The notes: generated by a model from the letters alone, not told the origin. DNA of 64,000 bases from Coix lacryma-jobi var. lacryma-jobi (GCA_009763385.1 CM019824.1:106472660-106536659), one strand, 5' to 3'; positions 46,181 to 58,464 are shown, counted from the stretch's first letter. Numbers and translations: made by a program.

Positions 46181-49100
46181 TGTAACAGAACCGACCAATT
46201 TGCACCAGATTAAGCACTAAAATCTCCGCTTAGCGCAAAGATCATCAAGTACTTAAGCTCGTACAAACCCGGTAGTCCGGAAATCTCGAAACATTTCAAA
46301 TCATTTCAACATTCAGCCAAGATTGTACTAGTTCAATGACATGCCCACAAGTTATATCACAGTTGCACATAGTTCAAATACATCGGAGTATGAAACAATA
46401 TTACAAACCATAGTTTTTGAATAGTAGCGGAAGTAACATAGTCTTAAACATAAGTTTGGATTGTTCTCAATACAGTGCCATTTATCTGACCAGGCCTCCA
46501 AAAGCATCAGATAAGATAAGTGGTGACCATGCCCCTGGTCTAGTCCTCTCCCGTAACCGGGTACATGCAGTTCTCATAGTAGCCATAGAAGCATTGACCA
46601 TCTGCAACAACAAGGGAATAAAACCCTGAGTACGAGAAGGTACTCAGCTAGACTTACCCGCCACAAACCAGAAATAATGAGACTCCAAGGATCATGTAGG
46701 CTATATAGGTGGGGTTGGCTACACAGACCTTTTGCATGAAGCTTTTTTGTAGTAAAACTCAACTTAGGGTGGTGGCGGTCACTTTTTAGTGATTAGTGCT
46801 ACCTTACTAGGTTTGCTCCTGATATAAAACAAACACTTGACTACTTATTCAAGCCAGAGAGACTATTTTATCAATAGCCTTTCATATTCATCATCATAAC
46901 CATTTTTAGTTCCATAAGTTCTACGGGCGATGGTCTACAGTCAATTGCTCACTGTCCAGGAGTGATGGCGATTATAATCGATTCCTACCCAGCTGGGGAT
47001 AAAATGTCTGACACTCGCCCGGCACATCCGGCTACGGCAGTCGTAAGCTACCAGTCAGGAGAATCGAGAACACAACGCGCGGGACGGCCGTGGGCCCTTC
47101 TACACCTGGGGTTATCTCAGTGCCAGGTCGCTCAAGCTATAGCTGCCCACGGTCATGCCAGGTCGATCAGGCCCTGCCTGCCCTCGGACCATGCCAGGTT
47201 GATCAGAATAGTTGCCCACGGTACAGTTGAGGCCCTTTGTGTTAGGCGTCAATATCTCCATCACCGGCTCGAATAACCTTACTCGGCTTCACGGGAGGTA
47301 CTCGGACCTACTCCGTTAAGTGATCGACGCGTTCAATTTGACTGAAGGGGCATTCCCGAACGGGTCCTATGCGACATAGACGGGAGACTACTAGCACATA
47401 GAACTCATGTCCTGCTGCTCTTACATCCCGCCTCTGTCTCAAATTAATAATCACATGGTTATCTCCATGATAGCATAGGCTAATCATGATCAGTGTCCAC
47501 CTACTGCAGGAGACAGGAAATCACCCGACTTTTACCGGTCTAAGCAGGGCTAAGCATAATACGATCCTAGACCTAAACTGGGATATCAAGATAATAATTG
47601 CTGTGGACAAGGTATAATAAAAATGCATCAACGGTAGCAACCAATTCCTATAACCTAATGAACAATCATTATCAGGTTAAATTATAAAACATTGGCAAAC
47701 CGTAGGGGTTAGAATACTTCGGGGCTTGCCTTTCTCGAAGTCAGATGGACGGTGGTCGCGACACTCGGGCAGTTCTTCCACGTCGGTCCCTCCGGCTTCC
47801 TCGGTCAGGGTCTCCTCCTGGTTCGGCTCTTCCTGCGCCGGCTGGTTCTGGGTCTCTTCCGTTGATCCTGTATGATGCGTAATATGTATGAATAGGCTGA
47901 ATGCATAGGTGATGCACATGACTAACAACAATCAGGAGATAAACACATGTCATCTACTTCATTTTCTTCAACAAGGTAGTCAACATCATCCTAATGGTTA
48001 TAAAAGACCTTAACATCTAATCAACCATTTAACCTTCCTAATTAACTTGTTAAGATGTATAATTACCACAACAACGCCTACTTAATCAATTTATTCTCAT
48101 CTAATTACTTGCTGAAATAAACCTATTTATTCATGCCTATAACAGCAACCCATCCTAGACAGTTTCAGAAAAATCTACAAAAATTATCCTAGATTGATAA
48201 CATACACAAGGGCCCACTGTCCAAATTTTAAGCCATTTGGATCTAAACACTGTCCCCTATGAAAAAGACAATTACCATGATGAAAAGGTGCTTTGAACTA
48301 CACTTCATAACAGAAAGTGTCAAACAATAGATTTCATATTTTTTTCCTAAACTTCTTAGCACAAGAGCAGTCCACAAAAATTATCATGTTCAAATTCCTT
48401 ATATTTTAATTACTACAAATTATACAAGAAAACAACCTTTAACCATTTTAATTGCTACTGCAAAAGTATTTAACAGAACATCTCCATATTATATTTTTCT
48501 CTGAAACTACTCATCTACACAAACCTAACAAAACTAGAATCATATTTTTCTAAGCTACACAGAATTAGTTATGCATTTTCCAAGTTAACAGCAATTTCCT
48601 AATTTAATTAAATTTGCATATAGAAATATCACCAAAAATGCATTTAACATTTTTCACAGGTAGATCTATTCATTCTTAATACAACAAAATTTGTTTGACC
48701 GGATTTGGACTTAAAATGAGCCTTGAATGAATTTTTGAAGCTTTTAACCCATTTCTGCAAAACTAATTTTAAAAGAAACTTAAGCTAAACTGCTACGGAC
48801 ACCCGGCGACAAACACCCGAATACACAAGCAAAACCGCTACATGCACCCGGCTATCCCGAGCGCTAGCGTACCCAAACTTCTCTCCTTCTCTCTCCCTCT
48901 CACTGCCAATGGGCCCCGCTGGTCAGACGACCCCACTCGCCTGTGGTCAACGGGCCCACGCGTCGGAGGCACACGGCTCCCGCCGGAGTTGACCGGCGTT
49001 ATCTCGCCGACGGCGAGGTTTCCGGCGACACCAACTACACGGCTAGACTCACCATAGCAAGGCGGACACGGTCGGCTAGGTCTCATGGCCAAAGCATCAC

Positions 49101-50412
49101 CAGAGCAAGCTCGACGGCGGCAATGGCGGAGCGGCGGCGCGGCTTTGCCCGGCTAACCCAGGGCTCGGCAGCGCGAGCATCAGCTCCAGCACACCCTATG
49201 CTACCTATTGGGCAGACTATCGAGCCTTGCCGACCTCAGCATTGCTCGGTGCCACGCACGGCGGCAGTCCGCGGCGTTCATGGCGGCCACAAGGCTGGGT
49301 TCCTGGCAGTCTACGGCAATTGGAGGGTCTCTATCTAACCCTAAGCACCTATGGAGGAAAGCGAAGCTAGGATGGGGCTCGGCTTGGGCTGGCTTGGCCG
49401 GTCCACAGCAAGGTCATGGCGGCGGCCATGGTGAGAACCCGAGGTTTGCACTCGGTGTTCCGCCGGCTATAGAGGATAAGAGGGCAAACCAACCTGCTCA
49501 GGTGGAAGGGGAGGTTAGGGCGGAGAAGTTGACGGGAGGAATCGGGCGGCGGTGCAGCGAGTAGCGAGCAATCGCTCGCCGGAGTTCGGCGGGCAGCGGC
49601 GGTTTTGGCGAACTGGGGAAGATGAGAAGAGGAGGAAGGCGAGCGTGCGAGTGAGAGAGCGAGTGAGTGGGCGAGCTTCTAGCTTGCAAGTGCGAGGCGG
49701 AGAGAAGGCAAAGGGGAAGGATGACTCGGTGCATTGCACCTGGCCGGTTCCCGTCGGGGCGGCTCCCGACCGGGCGCGGCGGCGTCAGGAATCGCCAGCC
49801 ACGCGGCGGGCGAGCAGAGGGCGACGGGGCAACGTGGCGAGGCTTGCGCAAACCGCGGGTAACGGCGAGCGGCGGTTTGGTCGACTGGTGGAGCGGTCTC
49901 GCGGCGGCGAGGCGGTTTCTGCCGGCGAAGTTGAGCGGCGCGCGCGGGGAGGGAGAAGGGACCGACAGGTGGGGCCCGCTGGCAGGTTTAAACTAATGAG
50001 GTTTTTGAAATTTCTTTGCTGCTCGATATCTCCCAAACTAAGCCAAACTAGGAAAAGGTCCTAGAAGCAAAGTTGCTTAGAATTTTGCAAAGAACAATTC
50101 ATTTTTAAGGCTCAAGTCCAAATTCTGCTTAGAGAAAGAATTTTACTCCTAAACCATTTTTCTAATGCAAGAAATCACATTTTTAAAACTTTTCTGAGAA
50201 AGTTCTTTTAAGCAAATTTGTTTCTTTCATCAAGATCTACAACTTTGGTTTAAAGCACTAGGTCAGAAATAGTAAGCAAAACATGGATATACTAGAGGCT
50301 AAACAGGGACTTAAACACTCATACACACAAATGCACATGAAAGGATGAGATGTTATGCTCATGCTATGTCGAGTTATGCATTTTAGGGTTGCTTAACACA
50401 TAGGGTGTTACA
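46181..50412 (-). repeat. Element F 5' LTR
   Basis: 4232 bp. The minus strand begins TGTAACACCCTATG and ends GGTTCTGTTACA. A GC-rich segment (48790-49990) is flanked by AT-rich DNA, the same layout as solo LTR A. A weak TATA-like CTATAG on the minus strand lies near 49470. Several apparent frames in the GC-rich part have no supported product. Confidence 0.92.
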
Positions 50413-51764
50413 TCCTGTATCTTATGTTATTTATGTTTCAATTAGTTTTCTCATTGCATTTAAAAAAGAAAATACCAAAAATATTTGCTTAGTGTTCCCC
50501 TTAGCACATATGTCTCATATATGTCTATCTTCCCCATGGAAATGATGACTAGTTGCCTTGCTAATGTTTCTCTAGTGCCTAGTTTACAACTTAGTATTTC
50601 TCTAAGTATGGGTTACTTAGCTCATTTAAACCATCATGAACCTGAAAACTTTGTGGGTTGCAAGTGCTAGAACTAAGTCTAAGTTGTTGTGAGACATGAT
50701 ATAGTGAGACAAGAGCTGCTATAATATTGTTCTAAGCATGATAGATTACCGGTGAATTTATTCTTAAAACGAACAAAATCTTAATTGTTCCTCAATGGTG
50801 ATAAATTCCTACCACAGCCATATATGCTTTACATGTTTACAAACTTTCTACATAGGCTGTTTGCTTTGTATTGAGTGTTGTCAAGTTTTGTTGACCCTTG
50901 TTAATAGACTTTTCATGCTCCTAAGATCAAGATCACGTACACACCTCGTATACATGCTGCTTCTACACTGGAAGTACGCAAAAACATATCTTTCATTTCC
51001 GCCAAATAGGTTGCTTCATACTCCAAGTGTTAGGAAATCTCTCTCAATTATTTAGTAGATGAGACTCAAAAGCCTAGGCAAAATAAAGATGAAAAAAAGA
51101 TGGACAAGTGAAAGTCAATGAAAAAAAAGAAAAAAAATGATAGCCATGTCTCATTAGAAAAGAGAGAAAAAGAAAAAAAATATAGAGAGATAGATCTTAT
51201 CAAATAAAGAAGCAATCTAGTCCACCATACACCACACATTTACACATCTTGATCTGGGAGTATGACACTTCTCTTCAAGGATTCGAGCTTTGACTTCGCA
51301 ACAAAATGCAAGTAAGTATGCCATCTTCTTTCATCTCTACCTTGAGCTACACATAAGCCTGTTTAGAAGTAGGATGAAATAAAGAAGGCAACACTTATCA
51401 TATGCTTTGGTGAGGAATCATACACCATTTGAGCGACATGAGAGAACCATATGAGGAACATTAAGTCTTTCTTCTGAAAAATATTGCAAAACCCCCGGTA
51501 TGAAACTTGCTAAAAACAAGAAAGTTAGTGCTCAAGTCAAACTGTTCTATCTTTCAACCACCTAAGACAAAGGAAAAGCCATAAGCCCCATAGAGTACTA
51601 AGGTAATATTGGTGATTTACATAAGCTAATTTTTCCATTCAAAGAGAAGAACTTTGTTGTGAACATGGTACTCTTGAAATGTGATGCATAGTAACAATAC
51701 TGTTCCACCGAGGCCAAGTTTGATTGTTTGCTCGGGACGAGCAAAGGTTAAGCTTGGGGGATCT
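50413..51764 (+). other. Element D 3' non-coding region, hairpin and polypurine tract
   Basis: No gene is seen. There is an A-rich stretch at 51085-51185. A perfect stem TTTGCTCG/CGAGCAAA with loop GGA (51727-51745) precedes the tract TAAGCTTGGGGGATCT, which abuts the LTR. The order of conserved blocks matches element B. Confidence 0.75.
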
Positions 51765-52319
51765 TGTTGACGGAAGTTATAGCATGTTTTACCTTATCAA
51801 AATACCGTCAATAGGCCTCGGTTTCAAGGAAGAATAGCATATCATGAGCATATTTATCACTAATAAGTTCCACTTGTACTCTTAGCTTGTGAACTTGTAG
51901 GAGATGGTGCAAGATGAGAAGCACATGGATTTATGGGTCCACACCGAAAACCAAATGCAACCAACTTCACAAGACTTGCTCCATGACATGTGGGGTCACC
52001 AAGGGAGAGAAGAAGGTGGGCCAGCCCTATTATAGGGGGGTCGGCCGACCCCCCCTTGGTGGGACCCAGCAGAACTATTCATAGGGTGACATCAGCACCT
52101 TCTAGAAGATGTACCCTGGGCCCACATGTCAGGGACAGGGGTCGGCCGACCCCATTGTGACCCTCATCCAAGTCGGTGGCAAAGTGCATGTTTCACACCT
52201 GAAGAATATCTAAGCCATTCATCCAAGTCGGTTGTTATGGCGGTGGATCCAAGGGTGAAGAGAGGAGGATCACGCAGATCGCTGACGTGGCACCGGAGTA
52301 GCCCCTACTCCACCTCCAC

Positions 52320-52327
52320 TATAAATA
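52320..52327 (+). promoter_or_regulatory. TATA box of element D LTR
   Basis: CACTATAAATAGAGGCC is a strong plant core-promoter context. The transcript would start about 30 bp downstream, near the CATCCTC pyrimidine stretch. Confidence 0.7.
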
Positions 52328-53413
52328 GAGGCCTCCATCCTCTCATTCAGAACACCCCGAGATAGTATACACATCTCACAACACATATCTCCACTCTCAT
52401 GTGAGATCAAGCAAGAGTAGTAGTAGTTAGTCTAGAGTGGGAGTTAGAGTCGAGTCGGGCGAAGCTCGGGTCTCCGGAGTCGTCTTCTGGGAGTCTGGTA
52501 TAGCCCTTGTATCTTTCTTCTTTTGTAAGACTTTATTTATTTAATATATTATTCTTTCTTTACTTTACTTTGCATTTACTTAAGTATTTACTCTCCAAGT
52601 ATTTATTTAAGTATTTACTTAGTGCAAGTCTATATTTATATAGTCTTGTTGTGTGCTTCTCTTAGTTCTATAGTTGTCTTAGTTAGATTGATTTTCTTTA
52701 AATAGCTTCTTGTGTGTGTGTCATCGTCCTATCTTAGGATAGGGGCTTTAGCTATTTTGATCGATAGCTAAAGGTGTAGATAAGTGTGAGCGTGGTGCTC
52801 ATACTTCATCTTATATTTGACTACCGCTGGCTTGCACGGACAGTAGGGGCGCATGGGCAAAAGGTGACAGATTTTGCCTGGCTACCTAGATCCCCTCACG
52901 GGAACTCAGGCTAGTTTTTAAAAGGTAAGGCGTCCCTAAGCCAAATATCTGCTTGAGTACTAGGTTAGGTGAACAACCTTCTATCGCTTTACTCTCTCAT
53001 TTATCCCTCTCACACAAGTAGCAAGGCGTCAATCTAGTCAAGTCATCTATTTAATTAGGATTAGTTCATAGGAGTAAAGGTACAAACATAGGAGTACTTT
53101 GTACTCACTCGTTGTCCTCCCACCTAGCTAACTCTACTAAAGTTATCTTTCATATCATATACTCTTTGCTTAACTTATTTATCTTATCTATCTATCCTCC
53201 ATTATATCCACTTATCCCCTTTTGCTTCTCTAATTGATAATAGATTATAGTAAGACTAAAGGATCTATCTTTCCTTTCTCTACATCTTTCCTAGCTTGCT
53301 TTCCTTTGGGATAAAATAAATAACGATACCTTGGAATACTCCCGGGTGAAGTGCTACATCGGTATATTCTGTGCGCTTGCAGAACTATCCAATAGTCAAT
53401 AGTTTTACCACCA

Positions 53414-53631
53414 AGACACTTCTAGCGTCGTTGCTGGGGTTAGACTCCATAGTCTAGTTCTAGTGGTTGCGTTTAGAAGTGTCAACAAGCATTTCTGGCG
53501 CCGTTGCCGGCGATAGATTAAAACTCTATTCTTAGTAGCGACGCTAAGAAATACCAACAAGCATTTCTGGCGCCGTTGCCGGGGATAGATTAAAACTCTA
53601 TTCTTAGTAGCGACGCTAAGAAATACCAACA
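53414..53631 (+). repeat. Three tandem primer-site-like units at the end of element D LTR
   Basis: Units lie at 53414-53487 (diverged, tctagcgtcgttgctgggg), 53488-53559 and 53560-53631. The last two are 72 bp each and differ at one base. Each contains a tRNA-Asp-type primer-site core (tctggcgccgttgccggNga) and ends in (a/t)(c/g)(c/t)CAACA-like sequence, that is, a copy of the LTR end. Confidence 0.88.
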
Positions 53632-54807
53632 ATCACCCTTGCTAGTTCTAATGTCCATTCCAGGAGAACAGTAAGTTCTACAGTTCAAGGTCGACGCTAC
53701 AGTAACCCCCGGGGACTGTAGATCTCTAACTTCAACCTCGGGGACTCTCCCCTCACATTTATACTAATGCATCTTCTTTGGTCGTGCTATAAGAAACATG
53801 CCGCTTCTTACAGCAGGCCCGAGGACTATGTGTACACACGTCATTTTTTCTTTTGTAAAAATGACTCTGTTTCGTGCAGGAAAATTACAAGCTTGGCACC
53901 ACGTGCCTACAGCACCTACTCCCAAGCTCGGGGACTAAGTGGATACACTTCACCTAGCGGTGAATGTATTGTTCATCTTTTTCTTTTACAGCTTGATGCG
54001 GACTAGCTCGGACTTCAACCAGAACGCCGTCGGCTATTGGTGTCTAGCTACGTCCAAAGTGGATACACTTCACCAGATGAAAGATCTTCAAAATTTTTCT
54101 TGCAGCACCTTGCATCCCTTTTTGCCGGACAACGCAGAATACTCCACACGGCTGCACTTCGGCTGTAGCTCTGGCTGCTACGTTCGCGACCTGCTTAACC
54201 TGGTCGGAAGCCTACTACAAGTGCGACCGCGACCAGGCGACTTGGTCGGAAGACGCATTCACTGACGTGCGACCAGACCCGACCTGCTCGGAAAACTTCA
54301 CGATGCTCAGCGCAATGGATGCAAAGTGCTCGGGGACTAGCTGTGGGGATATTACACCCGTATATCCCCAAGGCACGATTTGGGCTCTTCTACAGATACG
54401 GCCCAACCAAAAGGCCTTGCGGCCCGCGGCCAGGCCGTCGCAGCCGCCAAGGACTCTCCTGATGAATTGCTCGACAAGGAAGATCCGAATAGATAGACCC
54501 AAATTACATGCCAAAAGGAACCGTTTGTAATCTGTTAGGATTCGGCAAGTTGTAACCCTGCTCCCCGGCTATATAAGGCGAGCAGGGATCCCCTCCAAAC
54601 TCACACCATATTCCAATCCATCAATACAAAACCAGCCACCAGAACACAAGACGTAGGGTATTACGGCGACTTGCCAGCGCGAACCTGTCTAAATCGCCGT
54701 CTCTCGTCCCTGTGTTTACGCTTTGCAGACGTCTCGCACGCCTCCACCGCTCAATCTACTACCTTGGGCATACCCCTCGGTAGACTATCGACCATATTTC
54801 ATCGATA
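53632..54807 (+). repeat. Element E left LTR
   Basis: It lacks the first TG because of D. It contains TATA box TATATAAGG (54570-54577) in a strong context and ends CATATTTCATCGATA before the primer site. It matches the right LTR in inverted orientation along its whole length, with a small percentage of differences. Confidence 0.88.
54570..54577 (+). promoter_or_regulatory. TATA box of element E left LTR
   Basis: CGGCTATATAAGGCGAGC lies about 240 bp before the LTR end. The inverted LTR carries its counterpart at 57524-57532 on the minus strand, so the two promoters point towards each other through the gag remnant. Confidence 0.7.
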
Positions 54808-54809
54808 GT

Positions 54810-54826
54810 TGGCACGCCAGGTAGGG
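54810..54826 (+). other. Primer-binding site of element E
   Basis: TGGCACGCCAGGTAGGG begins 2 bp after the left LTR. It is of the same type as in element C. It marks the left LTR as a genuine 5' LTR; the inverted right LTR has no such site at its inner edge. Confidence 0.78.
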
Positions 54827-54844
54827 GGGGTGTGCTACGACACC

Positions 54845-57295
54845 ATGATCTGCCAAGCGGTCACTTTCCCTCGCTCCATGGTTCCTCCGGAGGCGGGCAC
54901 CACTTTTCAGATCGGATCTATGATCTGGACCATGGGCGACCACGCTCCTGCTCCAGAAATCGTGGAATCTGTGCAGCTTCCTGCGCCGGACGCTCTGCCG
55001 TCCCTCCGCAGCGTCGTCAAGCCGACGCGCCGCCCGCCAAGAATCGTCCCTTGCGACGACCTGATCGAAGCCATCGACCGAGCCAACCAAGGAATTGCAG
55101 AATGCATCGACGCCATCGAGGTAGCTCGTATACATCTTTCTGACCAATCTTACCTTGAGCAATTTTTAGGTACACCATTGGGAGTTTCCAGCGCTCGACC
55201 CACCCACCGCCCCAGATCGGATCTGCATCTGACTCGTCGCCGCACTTCGCCTCCAACGTCCATGCCTTTCGGGCTCCGCGGTGTGGCTCCTACATATCAG
55301 TATCAGGCGCTGCGACAGCTCTCCGACCAGCTCCAATCTTTTGGGTCCAACCAGATGGCTCCGACCAGCGGGCACTCCCGAACGACTCCAGCTCCACTCA
55401 TTGGCATGGTGACTCTCCAAGAGATCTCCGGCGACACCGTCTCGGCGACTTCGGCGTCCTGATCTACCACGACAAATGGCTCCACCTCCATGCGGTCCAC
55501 AACCATCATCTCCACCGATAACAGGGCCGATTTCCCACCGTATCGTGGTGGCATCATATTCAACGACTCTGCCGACAGTCCTCCACCCCCGAATGAAGCG
55601 GAAGGCGAACGCGCCAATCGGGAGCAACGCAACATCGACCGGCAACGCCGACGTGACGACGAGCGACGCGACCAGGAGCGCCGCGACCGGGAGCATCGTG
55701 ACAACGAACGACGTCGGGAACGCGACCATGCTGGCAGCCGTGACCTCATCTACGAGTTCGACAGGGTCGACGATCAACCCGTCTACCCGACCCCAAGCGC
55801 CAACCTCGCCGTCGTCTTCAACGAGCTCTCCAAGCTTCTGGCAACCCCAGAGCTACAGAAAGTCATCGCCCACATCAAGGCTGCCACTGTGCAGTGCAAC
55901 GAGAGAGGCCGCTACGCCTCAACCTCCGAATCATTGTACAGTGGGACGCCGCCAAGCCCGCATCCCTCGCGCCGAAGGCAAACGTCGCCACGCCGCGACT
56001 AGGAAGTCTCCCAAGGCAACCGCACCCGTGATCAAGCTCCGGCTCCCGACGCCTCAACAGGGCCACGCCCCTTCACCGCTCGGCTCTGACCCGTCCAATG
56101 GCCTCAGGGCTTCAAGGTCACCACGGTGGACAAGTACGATGGAAAGGCCAACCCGGAGCAGTGGCTCACCACGTACGAAATCACCATTCAAGCAGCCGGA
56201 GGAGGATCTGACGTGATGGCCAAGTACCTCCCTGTCATGCTGTCGTCTTCAGCCAACAGCTGGCTCCACAAGCTCACCGAGAACAGCATCGACACCTGGG
56301 AGCAACTGAAGGAAGTCTTCGTCAAGACATATAGCGCTACCTGCGTTCAGCCAGGAACGCGCTACGATCTCCAAAACGTCCACCAGGAGCACAACGAAAG
56401 CCTCCGGAGCTACATCCCACGATTCTCCAACATGTGCCTCACGATTCCGGAGATCGCCGACGCAGAAGCCATCTCCACGTTCTCCAACGGTCTGCGTCAT
56501 AAGGAGCTCCGCGACAAGATCATTTGGAAGAAGGTAGCCACGGTCACCGAACTAATGACGATCGCCAACTCCTACGCCGACGCCGACGACGGCCATCGCC
56601 ACCATGAACGCCCGCATCGCCGATCATGATCGCAGGAGCGTCGCCGTGATGATGATCGTTGCAATGAACGACGCAATGAAGGAAGCGACCACCGCTCGAA
56701 GCAACGCGACCACCATGACGACCGAGATCGCCGGCAAGATCGGCCAGAGTCTACCCGTCAGAGAACAGACCACCGTCGGCGCGACCGTCGCTACATCGCC
56801 AACACCAATACTCGGCCGAGGCGCACCTACGACAATGACTATGAGAAGCTCCTCAACGGCCCGTGTCCTCTCCACAAAGGCGTCAGACACTCCATGTGCG
56901 AGTGCGACACCATCGCCCGCAACGTCCGCGGGAGCGACGACAAGCGACCGCGAATCGACAACGACAAGGACAAGGATGCCGACGCCCATGAGCCTGCCTT
57001 TCATGCACCAGCGAGGACCCTCTCCATCTTCGGCGGTAACATCGTCATCGAGACCGAGCAGAAGCGGCGCCAAGTACGACGAGACATCGCCTCCGTCACG
57101 GCCATCACCGACGACCCCGCTAACGTCCGCCACCTCGACTGGTCGGAGCGCTCCATCACCTTCTCTAGGGAGGACCAGTGGTCGGGCGACAAGTACCCAG
57201 GGCGTTTTCCTCTCGTCGTCGACCCGGTGATCTCCAACTGCCGCTACCGCAAGGTCCTCATCGACGGCGGAAGCGCCCTCAACATCATCTTCTCA
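54845..57295 (+). pseudogene. Element E gag and protease start (frame-shifted)
   Basis: Pieces of one polyprotein appear in successive frames: an N-terminal region (from 54845), an Arg/Asp/Glu-rich charged stretch (55620-55730, repeats of the type DRERRD), a retrotransposon-gag capsid domain at 56126-56629 (KYDGKANPEQWLTTYEI, LSSSANSWLHKL, YSATCVQPGTRYDLQ), then a linker. Finally the retropepsin active site LIDGGSALNIIF is followed at once by the inverted LTR. The DGGSA form and primer site fit the Tat lineage. Several frameshifts and the missing rest of pol make it non-functional. Confidence 0.85.
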
Positions 57296-58464
57296 TGTCA
57301 ACGAAATATGGTCGATAGTCTACCGAGGGGTATGCCCAAGGTAGTAGATTGAGCGGTGGAGGCGTGCGAGACGTCTGCAAAGCATAAACACAGGGACGAG
57401 AGACGGCGATTTAGACAGGTTCGGGCCGACAAGTCACCGTAATACCCTACGTCCTGTGTTCTGGTGGCTGGCTTGTATTGATGGATTGGAATATGGCGTG
57501 AGTTTGGAGGGGATCCCTGCTCACCTTATATAGCCGGGGAGCAGGGTTACAACTTGCCGAATCCTAACAGATTACAAACGGTTCCTTTTGGCATGGAATT
57601 TGGGTCTATCTATTCGGATCTTCCTTGTCGAGCAATTCATCAGGAGAGTCCTTGGCGGCTGCGACGGCCTGGCCGCGGGCCGCAAGGCCTTTTGGTTGGG
57701 TCGTATCTGTAGAAGAGCCCAAATCGTGCCTTGGGGATATACGGGTGTAATATCCCCACAGCTAGTCCCCGAGCACTTTGCATCCATTGCGCTGAGCATC
57801 GTGAAGTTTTCCGAGCAGGTCGGGTCTGGTCGCACGTCAGTGAAGGCGTCTTCTGACCAGGTCGCCTGGTCACGGTCGCACTTGTAGTAGGCTTCCGACC
57901 AGGTTAAGCTGGTCGCGAACGTAGCAGCCTGAGCTGCAACTGAAGTGCAGCCGTGTGGAGTATTCTGCGTCGTCCTACAGGGATGCAAGGTGCTGCAAGA
58001 AAATTTTTGAAGATGTTTCATCTAGTGAAGTGTATCCACTTTGGACGTAGCTAGACACCAATAGCCGACGGCGTTCCGGTTGAAGTCCGAGCTAGTCCGC
58101 ATCAAGCTATAAAAGAAAAAGATGAACAATACATTCACCGCGTGAAGTGTATCCACTTAGTCTCCGAGCTTGGGAGTAGGTGTTGTAGGCACGTGGTGCC
58201 AAGCTTGTAATTTTCCTGCACGAGACAAGTCATTTTTACAAAAGAAAAAATGACGTGTGTACACGTAGTCCCCGGGCCTGCTGTAAGAAGCGGTATGGTT
58301 CTTATAGCAGGGCCAAAGAAGATGCATTAGTATAAATGTGAGGGGAGAGTCCCCGAGGTTGAAGATGGAGATCTACAGTCCCTGGGGGTTACTGTAGCGT
58401 CGACCTTGAACTGTAGAACTTACTGTTCCCCTGGAATGGACATTAGAACTAGTAGGGGTGATCA
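57296..58464 (-). repeat. Element E right LTR (inverted)
   Basis: 1169 bp. The plus strand reads TGTCAACG...GGTGATCA. Flanks ttctca (left) and gcccc (right) are not a duplication, so it is not a simple solo-LTR insertion into E. Right of it there is no clear polypurine tract. Confidence 0.88.

Larger units (their letters stand above)
37995..50412 (-). mobile_element. Element F: Tekay/Del-like chromovirus (3' LTR truncated)
   Basis: On the minus strand: 5' LTR (50412-46181, 4232 bp, TGTAACACC...CTGTTACA), primer site, leader, a pre-gag ORF with an H3-like start, gag, protease, RT, RNase H, integrase and the start of a chromodomain, then a fragment of the 3' LTR. A deletion joins pol directly to the LTR interior at about 39809. 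Copia-2 cuts off the rest of the 3' LTR at 37995. The right flank is tcctg (50413-50417); its partner is off-window. F interrupts element D. Confidence 0.9.
50413..53631 (+). mobile_element. Element D: Athila-like gypsy, right part
   Basis: The visible part is the 3' non-coding region, a hairpin and polypurine tract, and the 3' LTR (51765-53631, TGTTGACGG...ACCAACA). The 3' region is a diverged homologue of that of B. The right flank atcac (53632-53636) equals the third to seventh bases of E's LTR start (TGATCACC), so D probably inserted two bases into E's left LTR. F inserted into D, so D's coding part would be left of the window. Confidence 0.82.
51765..53631 (+). repeat. Element D 3' LTR
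   Basis: 1867 bp if it ends at ACCAACA before atcac. An alternative earlier end, GTGTCAACA at 53487, would leave two primer-site units outside. It has a TATA box TATAAATA at 52320-52327, two perfect palindromes centred on TCGGCCGA (52035-52054 and 52138-52153), and tandem primer-site-like units at its end. Confidence 0.8.
53632..58464. mobile_element. Element E: Tat-like gypsy element with inverted LTRs
   Basis: The left LTR (53632-54807) is in + orientation and followed by a primer site (54810-54826). The right LTR (57296-58464) is an inverted copy reading TGATCACC...GTTGACA on the minus strand. Between them lie a broken gag and the start of protease only. No polypurine tract, RT or integrase is present. 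The two bases just right of the last LTR base do not extend gag or protease. Since D sits at the left LTR start, the left target duplication is off-window, and none can be confirmed. Confidence 0.82.

Noticed and set aside
48838..50064. Several open frames in the GC-rich part of F's 5' LTR
   Set aside because: GC-rich DNA gives long frames on both strands; there is no recognisable domain and no frame in common with solo LTR A.
57296..58464. Right LTR of E as a simple solo-LTR insertion into E's protease
   Set aside because: Flanking bases do not match, and protease sequence does not resume on its right side.
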